A DNA stretch of 5,286 nucleotides from Sulfurimonas sp. (GTDB taxonomy: Bacteria > Campylobacterota > Campylobacteria > Campylobacterales > Sulfurimonadaceae). The stretch covers positions 1-5,286 of the forward strand of contig DTVI01000334.1 of NCBI GenBank assembly GCA_012963655.1. Direction: 5' to 3'. Below the pieces are notes generated by a model that worked only from the letters and a program-made list of their open reading frames with translations, was not told the DNA's origin and did not search any database. Position 1 is the first letter of the stretch. Every line of letters starts with the position of its first letter. Positions 1 to 4,775 of the stretch are shown piece after piece. The translations under genes were made by a program, and so were the position numbers.

Positions 1-61
1 AATCGCCAAGGCTAGTTTTATGAATAAACTTTTTGCGAGCAAAATCGCCAAGGCTAGTTTT
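1..61. repeat. 19-bp direct repeat with 42-bp period spanning the truB start
   Basis: Positions 1-19 and 43-61 are identical, and the similarity continues in weakened form beyond them. Copy 1 is followed by ATGAATAAACTTTTTGCGAGC (codons M-N-K-L-F-A-S). Copy 2 is followed by the real truB start, TTG-AAT-AGA-TTA-TTC-GTA-GCA (M-N-R-L-F-V-A). Both copies carry an AAGG ribosome binding site (8-11 and 50-53). The simplest reading is a tandem duplication of the upstream gene's end plus the truB start, with later divergence. That history is inference. Confidence 0.8.
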
Positions 62-67
62 GAATAG
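2..67 (+). CDS. 3' end of upstream reading frame, or 15-residue leader ORF, overlapping truB
   Basis: The frame is open from the window edge and ends at TAG 65-67. The visible C-terminus is IAKASF-MNKLFAS-K-IAKASFE, so it contains the hexapeptide IAKASF twice. It could be the tail of an upstream gene running into the window. It could also be a separate 15-residue ORF starting at ATG 20-22, which has AAGG at 8-11 in front of it with an 8-nt spacer. The stop overlaps the truB TTG start (60-62), an arrangement that favours translational coupling. Too little is visible to name the upstream gene. Confidence 0.45.
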   Translation: MAKASFMNKLFASKIAKASFE

Positions 68-881
68 ATTATTCGTAGCATACAAACCAACAGGGCTAAG
101 TTCTAACCAGTTTTTAAGTCGTTTAAAACGTAAGTATAATGTTAAAAAGGCAGGATATTCTGGAACCCTTGATCCCTTTGCAAAGGGATGTTTAATCGTT
201 GCTTTTGGAAACTTTACTCGTTTTTTTCGCTTCTTAGACAAAGCACCTAAGTCTTATAGAGCAACCTTATGGTTGGGAGCTGCTTCTGACACCTTAGACA
301 TAGAGCAAGTAACAAACCCTTTGATTATTGAAGCTTTTAAAGAAGAACAAATAATTGAAATTTTACAAGGTCTTAAGGGTGAGCTTGAGTATGAACCTCC
401 TATTTTTTCAGCCAAAAGAATTAATGGTGTTCGCGCTTATGACCTTGCAAGAGCAGGTAAAGAAGTTGTTTTAAATAAAATAAATTCTACAATTTATGAT
501 ATCAAACTTATTCATTATTGCCATCCTTTTGTCACCTTTGAAGCCACTGTAAGCGAAGGGACATATATCCGCTCTTTAGGTAGGATGATAGCAGAGCAGT
601 TAGGCGTAGATGGTTCACTTAGTGCATTAGAGAGATTAAGAGAAGGAAGCTTTAGCTATAATAATGAAGAGTCTGTCTCTCCCCTTGACGCACTAACAAT
701 GAAACGCATAAAGTTTAGTGGAGATATAGAAGATGTATGGCTTGGCAAGAAAATTGCTTTACAAGATTTAAGTATTGATGAAGAAGGTGTTTACCTCCTA
801 CATGATGAAAAACTTGCCGCTGTTATCGAGATAAAAGATCAAAAAGTTTCATATTTATTAAATAAGGTCTCATTATGCTAA
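60..881 (+). CDS. truB: tRNA pseudouridine(55) synthase TruB
   Basis: TruB converts U55 of the tRNA T-loop to pseudouridine in the cytoplasm. The 273-residue product has the family motifs in order. The N-terminal MNRLFVAYKPTGLSS is followed by GYSGTLDPFAKG (32-43), which holds the catalytic Asp38. Next come YRATLWLGAASDTLD (66-80), PPIFSAKRINGVRAYDLAR (113-131) and EGTYIRSL (166-173) with the conserved Arg171. I chose TTG 60 rather than an upstream TTG at 33. The family sequence begins at MNRLF, and AAGG at 50-53 sits 6 nt before TTG 60. The start overlaps the preceding frame's stop, and the end overlaps csrA by 7 nt, so this is one transcript. The C-terminal region after about residue 215 is less conserved, as expected for this phylum's short TruB proteins. 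Confidence 0.96.
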   Translation: MNRLFVAYKPTGLSSNQFLSRLKRKYNVKKAGYSGTLDPFAKGCLIVAFGNFTRFFRFLDKAPKSYRATLWLGAASDTLDIEQVTNPLIIEAFKEEQIIEILQGLKGELEYEPPIFSAKRINGVRAYDLARAGKEVVLNKINSTIYDIKLIHYCHPFVTFEATVSEGTYIRSLGRMIAEQLGVDGSLSALERLREGSFSYNNEESVSPLDALTMKRIKFSGDIEDVWLGKKIALQDLSIDEEGVYLLHDEKLAAVIEIKDQKVSYLLNKVSLC

Positions 882-1108
882 TTCTTTCACGTAAACTCGA
901 AGAAGCCATCTGGCTTGGTGATAATATTAAAATTAAAATCATGGGCATAGAAAAAGGCTCGGTTAAACTTGGGATAGAAGCACCGTCTGATGTAACTATC
1001 CTAAGACAAGAGTTAAAAGACGCGGTTGCTGATTATAATAAGCAGTCTTCAAATACAAATGAACAATTAGGCGATCTTCAAGACTTTATGAGTGCTTTTA
1101 AAAAATAA
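875..1108 (+). CDS. csrA: carbon storage regulator CsrA
   Basis: CsrA is a small homodimeric RNA-binding protein that recognises GGA motifs, often in hairpin loops over ribosome binding sites, and changes translation or stability of the mRNA. The 77-residue product starts MLILSRKLEEAIWLGD. It retains the two RNA-contacting arginines known from the family, Arg6 in the first strand and Arg44 in the VTILRQE segment. Residues 1-47 match the five-strand core. From about 48 a helix (ELKDAVADYN) is followed by a polar C-terminal extension ending FMSAFKK, longer than the 61-residue E. coli protein and typical of Campylobacterota. In that phylum CsrA is usually antagonised by FliW and controls flagellin synthesis; fliW is not in this window. 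ATG 875 overlaps the truB stop in the string ATGCTAA. Confidence 0.97.
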   Translation: MLILSRKLEEAIWLGDNIKIKIMGIEKGSVKLGIEAPSDVTILRQELKDAVADYNKQSSNTNEQLGDLQDFMSAFKK

Positions 1109-1116
1109 TCTTATAA

Positions 1117-1182
1117 ATGAAAACAAACCATGGTGGTCACGAAGTGATGTTTCAAATTAATATAAATCAAAAAAGTAAGTAA
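1117..1182 (+). CDS. Candidate 21-residue ORF linking csrA to ispE
   Basis: An ATG lies 8 nt after the csrA stop. It opens a 21-codon frame (MKTNHGGHEVMF... ending QKSK) whose TAA 1180-1182 stops 1 nt before the ispE TTG. There is no clear Shine-Dalgarno sequence in front of it, so any translation would probably rely on reinitiation after csrA. I recognise no family. It may be a coupling peptide for ispE, whose own ribosome binding site is also weak, or a chance open frame in a 75-bp gap. The geometry is the main support. Confidence 0.25.
   Translation: MKTNHGGHEVMFQININQKSK
1125..1152 (+). other. Imperfect inverted repeat in the csrA-ispE gap
   Basis: TCAC 1137-1140 pairs with GTGA 1144-1147 across a GAA loop. 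As an alternative that extends the stem, AAA-C-CAT (1125-1131) can pair with ATGTTT (1147-1152) around an inner CAC-GAA-GTG hairpin, with GGTGGT left unpaired. ACCATGGT at 1127-1134 is itself a palindrome. No U-run follows, so it is not an intrinsic terminator. It could be a local mRNA structure or a copy of a dispersed intergenic element. Confidence 0.3.
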
Positions 1183-1183
1183 T

Positions 1184-1963
1184 TTGAAAAAATATAAAGC
1201 CTTTGCTAAAGTAAATATTTTTTTAAAAATCACAGGTAAACGTGATAATTATCATGAACTTTTTTCTCGTTTTATGAAGTTAACACATTTATATGATGAG
1301 TTAAGTTTTGAAGCAAAAACAGAACCTGGATTTGTCTTAAAAGGTAACTTCTCTTGTGAGACAAAACAAAATACTATTTATAAGGCGTATGAAGTACTTT
1401 TAGAAGAAACACATTCAGATGCCTTAGTAAAGCTTATTGACACTTATGCTATAAAAGTCGAAAAGAACATCCCTTCTTTCGCAGGATTAGGGGGAGGTTC
1501 TTCAGATGCAGCATGTTTTTTAAAAATGTGTAACAACACCTTAGATTTAGGACTTAGTCTAAAAGAACTAGCCAAACTAGGTTCAAAAATAGGTGCTGAT
1601 GTTGCATTTTTTATTTATGATTATAGTTCTGCCAATGTCTCAGGTATAGGGGAAATCGTAGAAAAATTTGATGAAGCCCCATTAGAACTTGAAGTAATTA
1701 CGCCTAATATCTTAGGAAGTACCCCAAAGGTATATCAAGCCTTTAGAGAGCATTTTTATAAAGAATTGTCAGATGATGAATATGCAAGACTAAGTGTACA
1801 CTCATCAAAAGATATTTTACAAGAATACAGTGTTTCAAAGGCTAATGACTTATTTGAACCTGCCTTGCACTTATATCCTGAGTTGAAAAACTCTTATAAA
1901 AAAGGTTGGTTTTTTTCAGGAAGCGGAAGCAGTTTTTTTAGACTAAAAGAATTAAAACATTAG
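1184..1963 (+). CDS. ispE: 4-diphosphocytidyl-2-C-methyl-D-erythritol kinase IspE
   Basis: IspE is the GHMP-family kinase that phosphorylates CDP-methylerythritol at the 2-hydroxyl with ATP, in the MEP pathway to isoprenoid precursors. The 259-residue product shows the family signature. The N-terminal FAKVNIFLKI contains Lys9, and the ATP-binding loop is PSFAGLGGGSSDAA (97-110). GADVAFF (137-143) carries the likely catalytic Asp139, NVSGIGE lies near 151, and the C-terminal GSGSSFFRL is the third GHMP motif. The length is slightly below the roughly 280 residues of E. coli IspE and fits Campylobacterota. The start is TTG 1184, because MKKYKAFAKVN aligns with the family start and no ATG is nearby. 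The ribosome binding site is poor (AAGTAAGT), which makes coupling to upstream translation plausible. Confidence 0.95.
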   Translation: MKKYKAFAKVNIFLKITGKRDNYHELFSRFMKLTHLYDELSFEAKTEPGFVLKGNFSCETKQNTIYKAYEVLLEETHSDALVKLIDTYAIKVEKNIPSFAGLGGGSSDAACFLKMCNNTLDLGLSLKELAKLGSKIGADVAFFIYDYSSANVSGIGEIVEKFDEAPLELEVITPNILGSTPKVYQAFREHFYKELSDDEYARLSVHSSKDILQEYSVSKANDLFEPALHLYPELKNSYKKGWFFSGSGSSFFRLKELKH

Positions 1964-1970
1964 AAAAGAT

Positions 1971-2015
1971 ATGCCACCTAAAAATATTATGCCCTTAGGC
2001 ATGATTCTCGTGGAT
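1971..2015 (+). other. Stem-loop in the ispE-smpB gap
   Basis: ATTATGCC (1986-1993) pairs with GGCATGAT (1998-2005) across a CTTA loop, giving an 8-bp stem with one G-U pair. Outside it CCAC (1974-1977) can pair with GTGG (2010-2013), giving a two-part stem with an asymmetric internal loop. TCTCGTGGATAAA follows, with no U-run, so this is not a terminator. It could be an mRNA processing or stability element, or part of a control region for smpB. Confidence 0.55.
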
Positions 2016-2048
2016 AAAATAAAATTAATAGGAACCTATTTTGGGTGA
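1971..2048 (+). CDS. Candidate 25-residue ORF linking ispE to smpB
   Basis: An ATG 7 nt after the ispE stop opens a frame (MPPKNIMPLGMILV... ending LIGTYFG) that stops at TGA 2046-2048, overlapping the smpB TTG start by 8 nt. Only a weak purine stretch (AGAAAAG) precedes it. The sequence matches no family I know. The frame runs through both inverted repeats of this gap, so ribosomes translating it would unfold the hairpin that holds the smpB ribosome binding site. That function is inferred. A chance open frame is quite possible. Confidence 0.28.
   Translation: MPPKNIMPLGMILVDKIKLIGTYFG
2027..2040 (+). promoter_or_regulatory. Shine-Dalgarno of smpB inside a perfect inverted repeat
   Basis: AATAGG (2027-2032) and CCTATT (2035-2040) are exact inverted repeats with AA between them, directly abutting the TTG start at 2041. 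As RNA this would form a short AAUAG/CUAUU stem with the SD (AGGA, 2030-2033) in its upper stem and loop, partly hiding it. A GGA in a hairpin loop is the kind of target CsrA binds. However, the base two before GG is U, not the A of the ANGGA consensus. Confidence 0.6.
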
Positions 2049-2493
2049 AACCATAGCAAAAAATAAAAAAGCCTACCACAACTTTAGTATAGAAGAAAAG
2101 CTGGAAGTAGGAATAGAGCTACAAGGAAGCGAAGTAAAAGCCCTTAGAGCTGGACGTGCTCAGATTAAAGAGTCATATGTTCGTTTTATTAAGGGAGAAC
2201 TCTTTTTAATGAACTCTCATATTGGGATTTTAGATACCACTCATGCTTATTATAAACATGATGAAAGACGTATTAGAAAGCTTTTACTACATAAAAAACA
2301 ATTAGCAAAGTTTGCAAGAGCCGTTGATAGAGATGGTATGACGATGGTGTGTTTAAGCCTATACTTCAATCATAAAAACCTTGTGAAGGCACAAATAGCC
2401 ACCGCAAAAGGTAAACAACTTCATGACAAAAGAGCAGACTTAAAGGCTAAGGATATGAAGCGTGATATTGCTAGGTCTATGAAGGATTATTAA
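2041..2493 (+). CDS. smpB: SsrA-binding protein SmpB
   Basis: SmpB binds tmRNA and carries it to stalled ribosomes, where trans-translation tags the nascent peptide and frees the ribosome. The 150-residue product is full length. The beta-barrel segment GIELQGSEVKALRAGR is at 24-39, followed by SYVRFIKGELFLMNSHI (45-61), ERRIRKLLLHKKQL (75-88) and GKQLHDKR (124-131). The basic C-terminal tail (about 134-150) is the part that enters the ribosomal mRNA channel in known SmpB structures. The start is TTG 2041. MGETIAKNKKAYHNF is the conserved N-terminus, and AGGA at 2030-2033 is 7 nt upstream. The next in-frame ATG is far inside the protein. The last 17 bp overlap the 3' end of the converging gene. 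Confidence 0.97.
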   Translation: MGETIAKNKKAYHNFSIEEKLEVGIELQGSEVKALRAGRAQIKESYVRFIKGELFLMNSHIGILDTTHAYYKHDERRIRKLLLHKKQLAKFARAVDRDGMTMVCLSLYFNHKNLVKAQIATAKGKQLHDKRADLKAKDMKRDIARSMKDY

Positions 2494-2926
2494 GAACATC
2501 AAACCAATGCGTAACTTCTCTAATTAGCGTAGATTCTTTACGTCTTTTGAAATGGTCTGAGATATCAAATTCAGGTTTTGAATGACCTTTCTTGTATTCA
2601 TCAATGAAACCTGCATATTCATCTTCTTTCATTGCAGATATTTCGTAAGTTACCTTATGAAAAGAACCATCCTTCACTCTATCTTTTTCATTTAAGTTGA
2701 TACTTCCATAACGTTCAACTTTTTCAAGGGTCATATTCATCTCTATATACGCGCGCATAGTCGCTAAGGTATGCTCAATTTCTTTAATATGTTCATCATC
2801 TTGGATAATACTTGCAAGTTCTTTAGAATAACCCCATTCACCCTTAACATCCAAGTCTGCATCAAAGGCTGCTTTTATGACTTCTTTTATATCATCTCCG
2901 GGTAGTATCTCTTTAAAAATGCTCAT
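2477..2926 (-). CDS. Conserved hypothetical protein, soluble, 149 residues
   Basis: I know of no function for this protein. The sequence resembles an uncharacterised protein I have seen in Campylobacterota, with features such as FDADLDVKGEWGYS (22-35), MRAYIEMNMTLEK and YGSINLNE; this is memory, not a search. It is acidic and charged, has no signal peptide or membrane segment, and looks mostly helical: an EHIKEIEHTLATMRAY helix, then an EISAMKEDEYAGFIDEYKK segment, and a C-terminal REVTHWFDVL. No catalytic motif stands out. The start is ATG at 2924-2926, preceded by an AAAAAAGAAAT purine run. It is transcribed towards smpB and overlaps its 3' end by 17 bp with no terminator between them. It diverges from the oxygenase gene, sharing a 54-bp promoter gap. 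Confidence 0.85.
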   Translation of the reverse strand: MSIFKEILPGDDIKEVIKAAFDADLDVKGEWGYSKELASIIQDDEHIKEIEHTLATMRAYIEMNMTLEKVERYGSINLNEKDRVKDGSFHKVTYEISAMKEDEYAGFIDEYKKGHSKPEFDISDHFKRRKESTLIREVTHWFDVLNNPS

Positions 2927-2944
2927 AATATTTCTTTTTTATGT

Positions 2945-2950
2945 ATTGTA
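2945..2950 (-). promoter_or_regulatory. Possible -10 box for the hypothetical minus-strand gene
   Basis: Read on the minus strand this is TACAAT, one mismatch from TATAAT, about 19 nt before the ATG. No good -35 box is present, but Campylobacterota sigma70 promoters often lack one. The 54-bp gap must also hold the promoter of the divergent oxygenase operon, for which I see only a weak TAAATAT at 2963-2969. Confidence 0.35.
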
Positions 2951-2980
2951 CATTAAGAGTTCTAAATATTCAGGACATAA

Positions 2981-3730
2981 GTGATATTATTCCCCATCAT
3001 GAAACTTTCACAAGAACAACAAACCGAATTTAATACAAACGGATTTTTATTACTCAAAGGCTTTGCAGACCCTAATCTTTGTGATGCCATACTTTTAAAG
3101 GCTCAAGAACACCTTGATAACAAGGTTGAGCCTATTGAAAGTGAAGAAGAATACCTTCGCTCAGGTACAGGGAGTTCTACTATACGTCGTCTTCGTCAGG
3201 TGTATCAGAGAGAAAATATCTTTAAAGAGTGGATGAGAAACAAAGAAATACTTCCTATCTTGGAACAACTTCTGGGAAAAAGTCCTAAACTTCTTTTGGC
3301 ACATCATAATTCTATAATGACGAAACTTCCTCAAAAAAGTTCTATCACTACCTGGCATCAAGATATTCGCTACTGGCATTATGAAAATGATGAGCTTCTT
3401 TCTGTTTGGCTTAGTTTAGGAGATGAATTTCTTGAAAATGGGCTTTTAGAATTTATTCCGGGTTCACATAAGATGAACTTTACACCTGAACAGTTTGATA
3501 AAAGAGCTACTTTTAGAGATGATTTAGAAAAGAATAAAACAATAACTTCTAAACGTGTGCATTATAATCTTTCAAAAGGAGATATCGTCTTATTTCATTC
3601 TAAGACCTTACATTATGCTCACCAAAATGAAACAGATAAAACAAAAATATCTTTTGTTTATTCTTTACGTTCAGCTTCTAATCTTCCTATTATAAACACT
3701 CGAAGCGACTTTAAAGAAATCTCCCTTTAA
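2981..3730 (+). CDS. Phytanoyl-CoA dioxygenase (PhyH) family Fe(II)/2-oxoglutarate oxygenase
   Basis: This family uses Fe(II), O2 and 2-oxoglutarate to hydroxylate small molecules; the substrate here is unknown. The product (249 residues from GTG) opens LSQEQQTEFNTNGFLLLKGF, a typical PhyH start. The iron site is visible as H126-Q-D128 in TTWHQDIRYW, with the distal His most likely H211 in TLHYAHQN. ENGLLEFIPGSHKM (152-165) is the usual strand and loop before it. At the position of the Arg that binds the 2-oxoglutarate carboxylate in human PhyH (11 residues after the distal His), this protein has Lys222. The start is uncertain. GTG 2981 has AGGA at 2972-2975 in good position, but ATG 2999 (MKLSQEQQ) looks more like the family N-terminus and has no SD. 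The gene is followed 6 nt later by the LrgA-like gene, so they are probably co-transcribed. Confidence 0.88.
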   Translation: MILFPIMKLSQEQQTEFNTNGFLLLKGFADPNLCDAILLKAQEHLDNKVEPIESEEEYLRSGTGSSTIRRLRQVYQRENIFKEWMRNKEILPILEQLLGKSPKLLLAHHNSIMTKLPQKSSITTWHQDIRYWHYENDELLSVWLSLGDEFLENGLLEFIPGSHKMNFTPEQFDKRATFRDDLEKNKTITSKRVHYNLSKGDIVLFHSKTLHYAHQNETDKTKISFVYSLRSASNLPIINTRSDFKEISL

Positions 3731-3736
3731 TAAAAA

Positions 3737-4090
3737 ATGCTTTATCTAAAACAATTTTCTATCATCCTTTTTTTTTATCTCCTAGGAGAAGGTATTTCTT
3801 ATATCTTGCCCTTTGAATTTCCAGGTTCTATACTTGGCATGATTGTCCTTTTTTTGGCACTTAGCCTAAACATTGTAAAACCATCAGATATTAAAATTGT
3901 ATCTGACTTCTTTTTAAAATACATGGCCTTGTTTTTCATTCCTGCAGGAGTTTCTCTTATGAGTTCTTATCATCTTATTGAGGATTATCTCCTCCTTATT
4001 AGTATTATCCTTGTTATATCCACTGTCTTTATGCTTTCTTTTATATCCTTACTGGTGGATTACTTTGTTAAAAAGGCTGAAGATGTCTGA
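3737..4090 (+). CDS. lrgA: CidA/LrgA family holin-like membrane protein
   Basis: This is a small integral membrane protein of 117 residues, the usual family size. Four hydrophobic segments are seen at about 5-23, 28-46, 60-77 and 84-108. Signature stretches are FPGSILGMIVLFLAL (28-42) and FFIPAGVSLM (66-75), matching the conserved PGS-GM and F-PAGV motifs of the family. CidA/LrgA proteins were described as holin-like factors affecting murein hydrolase activity. LrgAB-type pairs have also been linked to pyruvate uptake in Firmicutes, and a plant plastid homologue (PLGG1) carries glycolate and glycerate. CidA and LrgA cannot be told apart from this sequence; the symbol follows the adjacent lrgB. 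The SD before ATG 3737 is not recognisable, and the 6-bp gap from the oxygenase stop suggests coupling. The end overlaps lrgB by 8 bp. Confidence 0.9.
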   Translation: MLYLKQFSIILFFYLLGEGISYILPFEFPGSILGMIVLFLALSLNIVKPSDIKIVSDFFLKYMALFFIPAGVSLMSSYHLIEDYLLLISIILVISTVFMLSFISLLVDYFVKKAEDV

Positions 4091-4775
4091 GCTTGTCTTT
4101 AGCCCTGTATTTGGCTTTTTACTAAGCCTTGGTTGTGGAAGCATATTTTGGTGGCTCAGAGGCTTTAAAAGTCTTTCTTTCATTAACCCCTTACTCTTTT
4201 CTGTTGTTCTTATCATAACTCTTTTGCAAAGTCTTCATATCCCTTATGAGGCTTATAAAAAAGGCGCAGATATCATTCACCTTTTTTTAGGTCCTATCAC
4301 CGTTGTTTTAGCTCTTCCTCTTTATGAACATAAGGAAGAACTTCTTCGTCATAAGGTGGCTATCTTTTCAGGCACCATACTTGGTTCACTATCTTCTCTT
4401 ATTTCTATTTTTATTTTAGTAAGGGTCTTTGGTCTTAATGAACTTTTTATGCATTCACTGTTACCCAAGTCTATGACAACGCCTATTGGTATTTCTGCTT
4501 CACATATGCTTGAAGGGATAATTGGTTTATCGGTGCTAAGCATTGTCATTACAGGTATTTTTGGCTCTATTATTGCACCCTTAGTATTTAAAGTACTTGG
4601 AATTAAAAGTTCTATTGCTAAGGGCGTAGCATTAGGAACGACCTCACATGCAGTAGGAACAGCTAAGGCTTATGAAATAGATAATGTTTGTGGGGCAATG
4701 AGTGGTTTGAGTATAGGTCTTTCGGGTTTAGTTAGTATATTATGGATAATTTTATTTCAGATAATAACAACTTAA
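4083..4775 (+). CDS. lrgB: LrgB family membrane protein
   Basis: This is the partner subunit of the LrgA-like protein, 230 residues, full length and very hydrophobic with several membrane segments. Family motifs are FLGPITVVLALPLY (68-81), LPKSMTTPIGIS (127-138), FGSIIAPLVFKVLGIKS (160-176) and the glycine/histidine motif ALGTTSHAVGTAKA (183-196). The pair probably forms one membrane complex, with either a murein-hydrolase regulatory or a small-carboxylate transport role as known from other bacteria. I chose ATG 4083: it begins MSELVFSPVFGF like the family, has AAGG at 4073-4076 with a 6-nt spacer, and overlaps the lrgA stop. A longer in-frame start at 3978 would run antiparallel to no homology and lie inside lrgA. 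The 3' end overlaps a degraded minus-strand frame by 24 bp. Confidence 0.94.
   Translation: MSELVFSPVFGFLLSLGCGSIFWWLRGFKSLSFINPLLFSVVLIITLLQSLHIPYEAYKKGADIIHLFLGPITVVLALPLYEHKEELLRHKVAIFSGTILGSLSSLISIFILVRVFGLNELFMHSLLPKSMTTPIGISASHMLEGIIGLSVLSIVITGIFGSIIAPLVFKVLGIKSSIAKGVALGTTSHAVGTAKAYEIDNVCGAMSGLSIGLSGLVSILWIILFQIITT

Noticed and set aside
33..59. Longer truB start at TTG 33
   Set aside because: It adds nine residues with no family similarity, and there is a well-placed AAGG in front of TTG 60, where the conserved MNRLF begins.
1986..2005. Intrinsic terminator after ispE
   Set aside because: The 8-bp stem is real, but it is followed by TCTCGTGGA and not by a U-run, and smpB continues on the same strand directly after.
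2027..2040. Confident CsrA-binding site
   Set aside because: The loop presents UAGGA, not ANGGA, and the stem is short. It is kept only as a hypothesis within the hairpin finding.
3161..3379. Minus-strand open frame of 72 residues
   Set aside because: It lies entirely within the oxygenase gene, has no family resemblance and is explained as a shadow of that coding frame.
3978..4082. Longer lrgB start at ATG 3978
   Set aside because: The extra 35 residues lie inside lrgA in another frame. ATG 4083 has a good ribosome binding site and matches the family start.
4349..4549. Minus-strand open frame of 66 residues
   Set aside because: It is a shadow within lrgB, with no ribosome binding site or recognisable domain.
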